From Pseudomonadota bacterium (GTDB taxonomy: Bacteria; Pseudomonadota; Gammaproteobacteria; Pseudomonadales; UBA5518), in the NCBI GenBank assembly GCA_963204845.1, contig CAUJIL010000111.1, forward strand, positions 1 to 15,474: a stretch of 15,474 bases of DNA, written 5' to 3'. Numbering within the stretch: the first letter of the stretch is position 1; the number at the start of each line of letters is the position of its first letter. The position numbers and the translations under genes are program-made. The notes below the pieces were generated by a model that was not told the origin of the DNA, searched no databases, and was given only the letters and a program-made list of their open reading frames with translations. Positions 1 through 6,560 of the stretch are shown piece by piece.

Positions 1-81
1 GGTGTGGGCGGGGCGGTTTTGCGCCCCCCGCCCGGCCCGCGCGGGGGGGGCGGCGCTTTCCCCCCCCCCCCCCCCCCCCCC
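1..81. repeat. Low-complexity G/C block ending in a 22-C homopolymer
   Basis: The first 59 bases are almost entirely runs of G and C, including runs of six C and eight G, with only a few T and one A-free stretch. Bases 60-81 are 22 consecutive Cs. No reading frame, promoter or RNA fold is recognisable. The block lies upstream of an SDR gene that starts at 135. It could be a genuine homopolymer tract, but its position at the extreme window end and its composition also fit low-quality sequence at a contig edge. Confidence 0.8.
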
Positions 82-134
82 ACGCCGCTTGCGGTAGACT
101 CGACCAAAGACCACACGATCGGGAGGGTTTCGAG

Positions 135-971
135 GTGAGCGAGAAAAGCAGCGACAAGCGCAGGACGGTATTCATCACCGGCGCCGCCGGCGGGCTCGGC
201 GCGAGCACGGCGCGCTACCTGGCCGAACGCGACTGGCTGGTGTTCGCGGCCGACTACGACGCGAAGGCACTGAAGGAACTCGAGGACGAGCCGAACATCC
301 AGCCCCTGCAGGTGGACGTCACCGACGCGGCGAGCTGCGAGGCGGCGCGCCGCAAGGTCGCCGCCGTGTGCCGCGGACTGGACGGCATCGTGAACTTCGC
401 CGGCATCCTCGCGGTCGGTTCGCTGGTCGAGATCGACCCGGAAACGGTGCGCCGCGTGCTCGAGGTCAACGTGATGGGCACCGTGCGCGTAAACCACGCG
501 CTGTTCCGCCACGTGCTCGCGCGCAAGGGCCGCATCGTGAACATCAGCTCGGAAACCGGCTGGCAGTCGGCGATGCCGTTCAACGGTCCGTACGCGATGA
601 GCAAGCACGCGATCGAGGCGTACTCGGACGCGCTGCGCCGCGAGCTGATGTTCCTCGACATCCCGGTGATCAAGATCCAGCCGGGCCCGTTTCGCACCGG
701 CATGGTGGCCGGCATCGAGCAGAACTTCGATCGCGTGACGAAGGCATCGAAGTACTTCAAGGGCCTGCTGAACGGCCTGAAGCAGGCGACGCTGAAGGAG
801 CAGGGCAAGGCGCACGATCCGCGCGTGCTGGCGCGCGTGGTGCACGGCGCGCTGACCGACCGCTGGCCGCGCGCGGCGTATTCGGTGAAGCCGGACCCGC
901 AGCGCGTCGCGCTGAACCGCCTGCCCGAGTGGTCGATCGACACCGTGCTGAAGACCGTGCTGCGCGGCTGA
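135..971 (+). CDS. SDR-family NAD(P)-dependent oxidoreductase
   Basis: Classical short-chain dehydrogenase/reductase of 278 residues, predicted to be cytosolic and to oxidise or reduce an alcohol/carbonyl substrate that cannot be named. The Rossmann glycine motif TGAAGGLG is at residues 15-22. An Asp (D40) ends the second beta strand, which in this family favours NAD(H) over NADP(H). The NAG-like element NFAG is at 87-90. The catalytic residues are Ser139 (ISSETG), Tyr153 and Lys157 (YAMSK), followed by PGPFRTGM near 183-190. The start is GTG at 135, preceded by GGAGGG at 122-127 with a 7-base spacer. Length is slightly above the usual 250 because of a C-terminal extension after about residue 200. 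The gene stands alone, with the C-tract upstream and the DUF442 gene 85 bases downstream. Family assignment is secure; substrate is unknown. Confidence 0.9.
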   Translation: MSEKSSDKRRTVFITGAAGGLGASTARYLAERDWLVFAADYDAKALKELEDEPNIQPLQVDVTDAASCEAARRKVAAVCRGLDGIVNFAGILAVGSLVEIDPETVRRVLEVNVMGTVRVNHALFRHVLARKGRIVNISSETGWQSAMPFNGPYAMSKHAIEAYSDALRRELMFLDIPVIKIQPGPFRTGMVAGIEQNFDRVTKASKYFKGLLNGLKQATLKEQGKAHDPRVLARVVHGALTDRWPRAAYSVKPDPQRVALNRLPEWSIDTVLKTVLRG

Positions 972-987
972 GGAGGCTGGCGGCGGT

Positions 988-1015
988 TTGCGCGCACGCC
1001 CGCGATCCGTATGCT
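988..1015 (+). promoter_or_regulatory. Candidate sigma70 promoter for the DUF442 gene
   Basis: TTGCGC at 988-993 and TATGCT at 1010-1015 are separated by 16 bases. The hexamers match consensus at about 3 and 4 of 6 positions. The pair lies about 40 bases upstream of the ATG at 1057 and after the stop of the preceding SDR gene, so it would allow independent transcription. This is by-eye matching only. Confidence 0.3.
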
Positions 1016-1056
1016 GTGGGGCACCGACCGAACCCGCAGCGGAGCAGGAGTACCGG

Positions 1057-1476
1057 ATGGACGTGCGCAGGCTCACCGACGCGATCGCGGTCGCGCAGCA
1101 GATCTCCGTCGACGATGTCGCGGAGGCCGCGCGGCTCGGTTTCCGCACCCTGATCAACAACCGCCCCGACGGCGAGGACCCGGCGCAGCCGTCGGCACGC
1201 GAGATCGAGGCGGCGGCACGTGCCGCCGGGCTCGAATACCACCATCTGCCGGTCGTCAGCGGTGCGCTCGGCCCGCGCGACGCGCGCGCCTTCGCCGCGC
1301 TGCTCGCGCGCTCGCCGGCGCCGGTACTGGCGTTTTGCCGCAGCGGCACCCGTTCGACGATGCTGTGGGCGCTGACGCAGGCGGGAAACGGTGATGCGGA
1401 ACGCGTCATCGCGACCGCGGCGCGCGCCGGCTACGACCTCGGGGGGTTACGCCCGGTGCTCGAGCGCGGCATCTGA
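1057..1476 (+). CDS. DUF442 / Blh-like putative phosphatase or sulfur transferase
   Basis: A 139-residue protein of the beta-lactamase hydrolase-like (Blh, DUF442, TIGR01244) family, which has a dual-specificity-phosphatase/rhodanese-like fold. The N-terminal half carries the family signature: a regulatory opening (DAIAVAQQIS, residues 8-17) then GFRTLINNRPDGED (28-41). The C-terminal active-site loop FCRSGTRS is at 93-100, with Cys94 as likely nucleophile and Arg99 as the anion-binding residue. Family members have been linked to sulfide or persulfide handling and biofilm phenotypes, but the substrate here cannot be read from sequence. I chose ATG 1057 because AGGAG at 1046-1050 gives a 6-base spacer; the frame is open further upstream to 988 without a comparable ribosome site. 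No metallo-beta-lactamase domain is fused to it, unlike full-length Blh. Confidence 0.85.
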   Translation: MDVRRLTDAIAVAQQISVDDVAEAARLGFRTLINNRPDGEDPAQPSAREIEAAARAAGLEYHHLPVVSGALGPRDARAFAALLARSPAPVLAFCRSGTRSTMLWALTQAGNGDAERVIATAARAGYDLGGLRPVLERGI

Positions 1477-1485
1477 GTCCGCCCG

Positions 1486-1514
1486 CTGCCGTGCCCCGGA
1501 AGCCGTGTTAGCAT
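1486..1514 (+). promoter_or_regulatory. Candidate promoter for bfr
   Basis: CTGCCG at 1486-1491 and TAGCAT at 1509-1514 are 17 bases apart, with 3 and 4 of 6 consensus matches. They sit in the 71-base gap before bacterioferritin, about 33 bases upstream of its ATG. The -35 is weak, so this is a suggestion only. Confidence 0.25.
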
Positions 1515-1547
1515 GCCCCCGACACGTCACCTCGGGAGGGCAGTGCG

Positions 1548-2012
1548 ATGCAAGGCGACAAACAGGTCATCCAGTACCTCAACCGGGCACTCCGCCAGGA
1601 GCTGACCGCGATCAACCAGTATTTCCTGCACGCCCGCATGTACGGCAACTGGGGCCTCAAGCAGCTCGCCGACCACGAGTACCACGAGTCGGTCGACGAG
1701 ATGAAGCACGCGGACCAGCTGGTGCAGCGCATCCTGTTCCTCGAAGGTCTGCCGAACCTGCAGGACCTCGGCACGCTGCGCATCGGCGAGAACACGCGCG
1801 AAATCCTCGAGGCAGACCTCGCGCTGGAGCTCGAGGCGGTGCCGGTCCTGCGCGAGGCCATCACCCACTGCGAGTCGGTGCGCGACTTCGTGAGCCGCGA
1901 GCTGTTCGCGAGCATCCTCGACGCCGAGGAGGAGCACATCGACTGGCTCGAGACCCAGCTCGGGCTGATCGGGCAGGTCGGGATCGAGAACTACCTGCAG
2001 TCGAAGATGTGA
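1548..2012 (+). CDS. bfr: Bacterioferritin (heme-containing iron-storage protein)
   Basis: A 154-residue bacterioferritin, full length for the family. It assembles into a cytosolic 24-mer shell that oxidises Fe(II) at a dinuclear ferroxidase centre and stores ferric mineral. All six ferroxidase ligands are present at the canonical positions: Glu18, Glu51, His54, Glu94, Glu127 and His130. Met52, the axial ligand of the inter-subunit heme, is also present, so this is the catalytic heme-binding type. The start ATG 1548 follows GGGAGGG (1534-1540) with a 7-base spacer. bfd lies 105 bases downstream on the same strand, the usual functional partner that releases the iron. Assignment is very secure. 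Confidence 0.97.
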   Translation: MQGDKQVIQYLNRALRQELTAINQYFLHARMYGNWGLKQLADHEYHESVDEMKHADQLVQRILFLEGLPNLQDLGTLRIGENTREILEADLALELEAVPVLREAITHCESVRDFVSRELFASILDAEEEHIDWLETQLGLIGQVGIENYLQSKM

Positions 2013-2049
2013 ACCACGGCGGGCACCCCGGTTCCGGAAGTTGTTGGCA

Positions 2050-2078
2050 TTGCGAATCTGTCTCATTTGAGCTAGTTT
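2050..2078 (+). promoter_or_regulatory. Candidate bfd promoter with overlapping Fur-like box
   Basis: The 105-base gap between bfr and bfd is locally AT-richer than its surroundings. TTGCGA (2050-2055) and TAGTTT (2073-2078) are 17 bases apart. Overlapping them, bases 2051-2065 match the 7-1-7 Fur consensus TGATAATNATTATCA at 9 of 14 positions (TGCGAAT C TGTCTCA). In enterobacteria and pseudomonads bfd is induced under iron starvation through Fur, whereas bfr is not, so a separate Fur-blocked promoter here makes sense. The match is moderate and was scored by eye. Confidence 0.42.
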
Positions 2079-2117
2079 GGCTGCCATCAGCGACCTCCGG
2101 AACAGGGGAGCACCGCG

Positions 2118-2318
2118 ATGTATGTGTGTATCTGCAACAGCGTGACCGATCGCGACATCGCCGAGGCGGTGGACCGCGGCGCGCGAACGCTCGCACAGCT
2201 CGAGGAATCGCTCGGCGTGGGCACCCGCTGCGGGCGTTGCCGCGATACGGCGAACGACTGCCTGCACCGCTTCCAGAGCACCGCCGCCACCGGACTCGCG
2301 TTCCAGGCAGCGTTGTAG
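2118..2318 (+). CDS. bfd: Bacterioferritin-associated ferredoxin Bfd
   Basis: A 66-residue [2Fe-2S] protein of the BFD-like family. Four cysteines ligate the cluster: Cys4 and Cys6 (YVCICN) and Cys38 and Cys41 (TRCGRC). Bfd docks at the bacterioferritin heme site and passes electrons inward to reduce stored Fe(III), allowing iron release during starvation. The start is ATG 2118, preceded by AGGGGAG around 2104-2110. It follows bfr by 105 bases and has its own candidate promoter and Fur-like site. The C-terminal tail after residue 53 is a short, poorly conserved extension. Identity is secure from size, cysteine spacing and neighbour. Confidence 0.95.
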   Translation: MYVCICNSVTDRDIAEAVDRGARTLAQLEESLGVGTRCGRCRDTANDCLHRFQSTAATGLAFQAAL

Positions 2319-2386
2319 GTCGGGGCTTCGCCGGGGCGAACGCCACGTGCGAGGCCGCGCGCGATGGCCGAACCGGAGATACCCCC

Positions 2387-3484
2387 ATGGTTTTGAAACG
2401 CGGCAGCTGGCCGGACGGCCAGGTGGTGAGCCTCGAACACGTCTCGACCGTGCTGGCGCACAATCCGCTCGGCGACCCGCACGTGCGCCGCCTGCACGTC
2501 TGGCTGCCGCCGCAGTACCTTGCCGGTGCACCGCGACGGCGGTTCCCGGTGCTGTTCGACCTGGCCGGCTATCTGGGCTCCGGACCGGCGCACCTCGCGT
2601 GGCGCGGTTTCGAGGAAAACGTGCCGGAGCGCGTGGCGCGGCTGATCCACCAGCGGCGCATGAAACCCGCCATCCTCGTGTTCCCGGACTGCTTCACGGC
2701 GCTCGGCGGCAACCAGTACATCAATTCGTCGGCGATCGGCCGCTACGCGGATTACCTCACGCGCGAGCTGGTGCCGTTCGTCGACCGCGAGTTCCGCAGC
2801 ATCGCCTCGCGCGAGGGCCGCGGGTGCTTCGGCAAGTCCTCGGGCGGCTACGGCGCGCTGGTGCACGCCATGAAGTACCCGCGGTATTGGGGTGCGGTCG
2901 CGAACCATTCCGGCGACGCCTACTTCGAGTTCCTGTACCGCAGCGACTGGCCGAACACGCTGGACGAACTGGCGCGCCATCGCGAACCGGCACGCCACGA
3001 CGGACCCTGGCGCCTGCCGTCGGCGTACACACGCGTCGAGCCGGGCGCCGACGACGGGCGCGTGCGGCGTTTCCTCGCGCACGTGTGGAAGCAGGAGCGT
3101 CTCGAGTCGCGCGAGTCGATGTGCCTGATGAACCTCGCGATGGCCGCCAGTTACGACCCCGACCCGCGGGCGCCGAACGGCTTCCGGTTGCCGTTCGACC
3201 TCGAGACCGGCGAGCTGCTGCCGGCGCGCTGGAAGCGCTGGCTCGCGCACGACCCGGTGCGCATGGTCGCGCGCCACGCGGCCAGCCTGAAGACGCTGCG
3301 CGGGCTGTTCATCGATTGCGGCTGGCGGGACCAGTTCCACATCCACTACGGCTGCCGCCAGCTCTCGGGTGCGCTCACGCGCCACGGGGTGGCGCACACC
3401 TACGAGGAATTCGACGGCACGCACTCGGGAATCGACTACCGCCTCGAACGCAGCCTGCCACTGCTGAGCCGCGTGCTCGGCTGA
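2387..3484 (+). CDS. Esterase-D/Fes-fold alpha/beta hydrolase
   Basis: A 365-residue serine hydrolase of the esterase-D family (PF00756, which also includes enterochelin esterase and S-formylglutathione hydrolase). The nucleophile elbow GKSSGG places Ser151 in a GxSxG motif. The likely acid is Asp315 in FIDCGWRDQF and the likely base is His346 in DGTHSG, completing the triad. No signal peptide is apparent, so it is predicted to be cytosolic. A segment of about 110 residues (180-290) between nucleophile and acid is larger than in simple esterases and presumably forms a lid. I placed the start at ATG 2387, with GGAG at 2375-2378 and an 8-base spacer. The frame is open far upstream, but that part overlaps bfr and bfd antisense-like and lacks protein character. 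It begins 68 bases after bfd. A role with ferric-siderophore esters is conceivable from the neighbours but is not shown by the sequence. Confidence 0.85.
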   Translation: MVLKRGSWPDGQVVSLEHVSTVLAHNPLGDPHVRRLHVWLPPQYLAGAPRRRFPVLFDLAGYLGSGPAHLAWRGFEENVPERVARLIHQRRMKPAILVFPDCFTALGGNQYINSSAIGRYADYLTRELVPFVDREFRSIASREGRGCFGKSSGGYGALVHAMKYPRYWGAVANHSGDAYFEFLYRSDWPNTLDELARHREPARHDGPWRLPSAYTRVEPGADDGRVRRFLAHVWKQERLESRESMCLMNLAMAASYDPDPRAPNGFRLPFDLETGELLPARWKRWLAHDPVRMVARHAASLKTLRGLFIDCGWRDQFHIHYGCRQLSGALTRHGVAHTYEEFDGTHSGIDYRLERSLPLLSRVLG

Positions 3485-3488
3485 GCCC

Positions 3489-4301
3489 TCAGCCCGTGTG
3501 CCCGGCCAGCTGCGCCAACTGGTCGCGGTAGCCGCGGCTCATCGTCAGCATCTGCCCGCCGCGCAGCCCGATGCGGTACTTGCCGTTCTCGAGCGGCGCG
3601 ATCGACTCGACGCGATCGAGGTTGACCAGCGTGGAGCGGTGGATACGCACGAACCGCTGCGGGTCGAGTCCGGCCTCCAGCTCCTTCATCGTGGCGCGGG
3701 TGACGTGCGTGGCGCCGGCGGCGTGGATGCACATGTAGTCGCCGGCCGCGTCGATCCACTCGATGTCGTCCCAACTCACGCGGTGGATCGTGCTGCCGTC
3801 CTTGATCACGAGGCGCTGTTGCGCGTGGCCCAGCGCGCCGTCGAACGCGACGTTTTCCAGGTGCCCGGCCGTCTCGCCGGTGATCTGCGCGACCAACTCG
3901 ATCAGCCGCTGCTTCTCGCCCTCGCTGTGGCGCGCCGCGAAACGTTCGAACACGCGCGCCACCGTCACCGCGAGGCGGTCCTCGTCGACCGGTTTCAGCA
4001 CGTAGTCGACCGCGTGGACCTCGAAGGCCTCGACGGCGTAGTGGTCGAAGGCGGTCACGAACACCACCATCGGCATCGCCTCGTCCTGCAGGCGCCGCAC
4101 CACCTCGAAGCCGTCCATGCCCGGCATCTGGATGTCGAGGAACAGCAGCTCGGCCTGGTGCTCGGCCACCGCGGCGAGCGCCTCGCGCCCGTTCTGGCAC
4201 TCGGCGACCACCTCGATGCGCGGGTGCTTCTGCAGTCGCAGCCGCAGCCCGCGCCGGGCCAGCGACTCGTCATCGACGATCAGGGTTCTCAGCTTGCCCA
4301 C
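3489..4301 (-). CDS. LytR/AlgR-family (LytTR) response regulator
   Basis: A 270-residue two-component response regulator. The N-terminal receiver (about 1-120) has the acidic pair Asp10-Asp11, the phospho-acceptor Asp56 (FLDIQMPGMDG), Thr83 and Lys103 (LKPVDEDRL). The C-terminal LytTR DNA-binding domain covers about 165-266, with hallmarks such as IEWIDAAGDYMCIH, FVRIHRSTLVNLDRV and GQMLTMSRGYRD. LytTR proteins bind pairs of direct repeats two helical turns apart. The start is GTG at 4301, preceded by AAGGAGGT about 5 bases upstream, an unusually strong ribosome site. Its 5' end overlaps the last 32 bases of the kinase gene, indicating translational coupling. Its 3' end converges with the esterase gene across 4 bases. 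Its regulon is unknown; a candidate site lies upstream of the kinase. Confidence 0.93.
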   Translation of the reverse strand: MGKLRTLIVDDESLARRGLRLRLQKHPRIEVVAECQNGREALAAVAEHQAELLFLDIQMPGMDGFEVVRRLQDEAMPMVVFVTAFDHYAVEAFEVHAVDYVLKPVDEDRLAVTVARVFERFAARHSEGEKQRLIELVAQITGETAGHLENVAFDGALGHAQQRLVIKDGSTIHRVSWDDIEWIDAAGDYMCIHAAGATHVTRATMKELEAGLDPQRFVRIHRSTLVNLDRVESIAPLENGKYRIGLRGGQMLTMSRGYRDQLAQLAGHTG

Positions 4302-5418
4302 CGCTGACCTCCTTCTGGCAGCAGGGAATACGGATGTTCACCGTCAGGCCGTGCGGAACGGTCGCGGTGAGCACGAAGGAATGGCGGCGCCCGTAGATCG
4401 CCTGCAGGCGTTCGCGCGTGTTGCGCAAGCCCACGCCGCGCGCCGACGGGATCTCGCCGTCGACCAGCGTGACGCCGGGGCCGTCGTCGGCGACCTCGAT
4501 CAACAACTCGCCGGCGAACACGCGCGCCGCGATCCGCAGCCGCCCGCCGTCCTCGGACTGCGCGATCGCGTACTTGATCGCGTTCTCGACCAGCGGCTGC
4601 AGCAGCAGGCTCGGGATCAGCGCGCAGCACGCGGCGTCCTCGAGGTCGAATTCGAGCCGCAGCCGGTCCTCGAACCGCACCTTCTCGATGTCGAGATAGA
4701 GCTTCAGCGCCTCGATCTCCTGCTGCAGCGTGACCTGCTGCATCGGGTCGTTGTCGAGCGAGTAGCGCAGGAAGCTCGACAGGCGCGTGACCATGCGGTT
4801 GGCGGCGTCGGTCTGCTGCTCGAGGACCAGCGTCGAGATCGCGTTCAGCGTGTTGAACAGGAAATGCGGATTGAGCTGGTAGCGCAGCATCTTCAGCTGG
4901 GCCTCGTGCGCCATCGCCGCCGAGCGCAGCGTATCGGCGCGCATCTCGTGGAACACGCGGTAGTACTTGATCCCGACGTACAGCGCGCTCCACGCCAGCA
5001 CGATCACCCAGCTCTGCAGTTGTCCCTCGTAGAAGGAGATCTTGTGGTAGAGCTCGGCCGCTGGCCCGAGCCCATCGAGCCACTGGTTCAGCTCGGTATC
5101 GAACTCGAACCACGTCGAGTAGACGAAATAGCGCGCGCGGAACCAGCCGTACGCGACCGCGTAGCTGCCGACCACGAACGTCAGCGCACGCAGCCACAGC
5201 GGCGACTCCCAGACGTGGCGAAACAGGTAGCGCAGCGGCAGCGTGAACAGCACGCCGAGCAGCGTGATGATCGCCACGTAGATCGCATAGTGCGGCGGGG
5301 CGGCGCCGAGCATCTGCGTCACCAGGTACTTGCCGAACACGCCCCAGACCGTCCAGCCGCCCAGATGCAGCAGCCAGAAGAAGCGCGACGGGTTCCTGGC
5401 GAAGTCCCTGATGTCCAT
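4270..5418 (-). CDS. LytS/AlgZ-type sensor histidine kinase (His_kinase family)
   Basis: A 382-residue membrane sensor kinase that phosphorylates the LytTR regulator encoded by the overlapping downstream gene. Hydrophobic segments at roughly 13-36, 43-66, 74-98 and 133-152 form a four-helix membrane sensor. The kinase core has the PF06580 H-box QLNPHFLFNTLNAIST with phospho-acceptor His185, the N-box LLLQPLVENAIKYA (Asn279), and the G-boxes DDGPG (311-315) and GVGLRNTRERL (328-338). It lacks PAS, HAMP or GAF domains, like AlgZ/FimS. ATG 5418 has no Shine-Dalgarno; a -10 at 5425-5430 would place the transcript start almost on the start codon. A perfect direct repeat lies just upstream. The signal sensed cannot be deduced. 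Confidence 0.92.
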   Translation of the reverse strand: MDIRDFARNPSRFFWLLHLGGWTVWGVFGKYLVTQMLGAAPPHYAIYVAIITLLGVLFTLPLRYLFRHVWESPLWLRALTFVVGSYAVAYGWFRARYFVYSTWFEFDTELNQWLDGLGPAAELYHKISFYEGQLQSWVIVLAWSALYVGIKYYRVFHEMRADTLRSAAMAHEAQLKMLRYQLNPHFLFNTLNAISTLVLEQQTDAANRMVTRLSSFLRYSLDNDPMQQVTLQQEIEALKLYLDIEKVRFEDRLRLEFDLEDAACCALIPSLLLQPLVENAIKYAIAQSEDGGRLRIAARVFAGELLIEVADDGPGVTLVDGEIPSARGVGLRNTRERLQAIYGRRHSFVLTATVPHGLTVNIRIPCCQKEVSGGQAENPDRR

Positions 5419-5424
5419 GTCCGC

Positions 5425-5453
5425 ATTCTACGCCGGCGCACCGCTGGACGCGT
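5425..5453 (-). promoter_or_regulatory. Candidate promoter of the kinase/LytTR operon, possibly leaderless
   Basis: On the minus strand TAGAAT (5430 down to 5425) matches the -10 consensus at 5 of 6 positions. The hexamer 17 bases upstream (5453 to 5448, ACGCGT) is a very poor -35. Only six bases separate the -10 from the ATG at 5418, so transcription would begin at or near the start codon, consistent with the absence of a ribosome site. A weak -35 is typical of activator-dependent promoters, and the direct repeats begin 2 bases upstream of it. Confidence 0.45.
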
Positions 5454-5454
5454 C

Positions 5455-5487
5455 GCGCTTCGTCGCGCCCTGGCGGCGCTTCGTCGC
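5455..5487. promoter_or_regulatory. Candidate LytTR operator: 12-bp direct repeats, 21-bp period
   Basis: GCGCTTCGTCGC occurs at 5455-5466 and again, without mismatch, at 5476-5487, a centre-to-centre distance of 21 bases or two helical turns. LytTR regulators such as AgrA bind direct repeats of about 9 bases with this same period, next to a weak -35. The core CTTCGTC also resembles the AlgR core (CCGTTCGTC type). The site lies between the kinase gene and the divergent metal exporter and could act on either; its position fits the kinase promoter better, at about -37 to -69 from the proposed start. Confidence 0.5.
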
Positions 5488-5579
5488 ACCGCGGAGCCAG
5501 GGTGCCCACTCGGCTGCGCGCCTGTCCAGGGTGTCGCACAGGGCCACGAGGGCACCACCAACGCTGTTTCGATAGCCTC

Positions 5580-5585
5580 TATAAT
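5580..5585 (+). promoter_or_regulatory. Perfect -10 (TATAAT) upstream of the CDF gene
   Basis: TATAAT at 5580-5585 is an exact -10 hexamer in otherwise GC-rich sequence. No recognisable -35 lies 16-18 bases upstream (that stretch reads about CACCAAC), so an activator or a non-standard element may be needed. Transcription would start near 5592, leaving about 9 bases before ATG 5601, or 27 before ATG 5619. Confidence 0.5.
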
Positions 5586-5600
5586 CGCGCCACCCGGTCG

Positions 5601-6560
5601 ATGCCATGGCCCGAACGCATGCAGCAGGAACACGGCGGCGCGCACTGCGACCCGCTCCAGCCCACACCATACGCCGCACACGCGGAGCGGCGCACGCGTC
5701 AGGTCGTGGTGTTGACCGCGGCGATGATGGCGATCGAGATCGTTGCCGGCACGCTGAGCGGCTCGATGGCGCTGCTCGCCGACGGCTGGCACATGGCGAC
5801 CCACGTCGCCGCCTTCGGCATCACGCTGTTCGCGTACCGCTATGCGCGCCACCACGCGCGCAGCGGGCGGTACAGCTTCGGCACCGGCAAGGTCGGCGTG
5901 CTCGGTGGTTTCACCAGCGCCGTCGCGCTGGCGATGGTCGCGCTGGCGATGGCGGTGGAATCGGTCGGGCGCCTGTTCGAGCCGCAGGCGATCCGCTTCG
6001 ACGAGGCGATCGCAGTGGCGATCGCCGGCCTGCTCGTGAACCTCGTCAGCGGCGTGCTGCTGCACGGCGCGCAGCACGACCACCCGCATGCCACGGACAC
6101 CCACCACCACCATCACGACCACAACCTGCGCGCGGCGTACTACCACGTGCTGGCCGACGCGCTGACCTCGGTGTTCGCGATCGTCGCACTGGCCGCGGGC
6201 AAATACCTCGACTGGATCTGGCTGGACGCGGTCGTGGGGATAATCGGCGCCGCGGTGATCGCGCGCTGGGCGTGGGGACTGTTGCGCGACACCGGGCACA
6301 TCCTGCTCGACGGGCAGGCGGACGCGGCGACGCTGGAAGCGGTGCGCCGTGCGATCGAAGCCGACGCCGACAATCGCATCAGCGACCTGCACGTGTGGCA
6401 ACTCGCGCCGGGTCGCTGCGCACTCGCGCTGTCGCTGACGACGCGCCAGCCGCGGCCGCCGGACCACTACAAGGCGCTGCTCGGCGACATCGGCGCGCTG
6501 GCGCACGTGACCGTCGAAGTCGTCCCGCGCGAGGACGCCAGCCGGGCGCCGGCGCCGTGA
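5601..6560 (+). CDS. dmeF: CDF-family heavy-metal exporter, DmeF-like
   Basis: A 319-residue cation diffusion facilitator, an inner-membrane proton-coupled exporter of divalent metals. Six membrane helices are visible between about 34 and 228. The metal-site residues are in TM2 (LADGWHMATH, His64 and His68, with Asp61) and TM5 (YYHVLADALT, His182 and Asp186). TM2 reads HxxxH where zinc CDFs have HxxxD; together with the GWHMxTH signature this resembles DmeF, linked to cobalt and nickel efflux. A histidine-rich cytoplasmic loop (159-174, eleven residues either His or Asp with a run of five His) separates TM4 and TM5. The C-terminal cytoplasmic domain (about 235-309) has the ISDLHVW motif. Neither ATG 5601 nor ATG 5619 has a ribosome site. 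No CsoR-type DmeR repressor gene adjoins it. The family is certain; metal specificity is inferred. Confidence 0.87.
   Translation: MPWPERMQQEHGGAHCDPLQPTPYAAHAERRTRQVVVLTAAMMAIEIVAGTLSGSMALLADGWHMATHVAAFGITLFAYRYARHHARSGRYSFGTGKVGVLGGFTSAVALAMVALAMAVESVGRLFEPQAIRFDEAIAVAIAGLLVNLVSGVLLHGAQHDHPHATDTHHHHHDHNLRAAYYHVLADALTSVFAIVALAAGKYLDWIWLDAVVGIIGAAVIARWAWGLLRDTGHILLDGQADAATLEAVRRAIEADADNRISDLHVWQLAPGRCALALSLTTRQPRPPDHYKALLGDIGALAHVTVEVVPREDASRAPAP

Noticed and set aside
1391..2386. N-terminal extension of the esterase by 332 codons
   Set aside because: The extension overlaps DUF442, bfr and bfd in another frame and has low-complexity composition; ATG 2387 has a good ribosome site and begins the hydrolase fold.
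2319..2386. TTCGCC/GGCGAA inverted repeat after bfd as a terminator
   Set aside because: The arms leave only a 2-base loop and no T-run follows.
6075..6125. CAC/CAT-rich stretch resembling a tandem repeat
   Set aside because: It encodes the His-rich loop of the CDF exporter and needs no other explanation.
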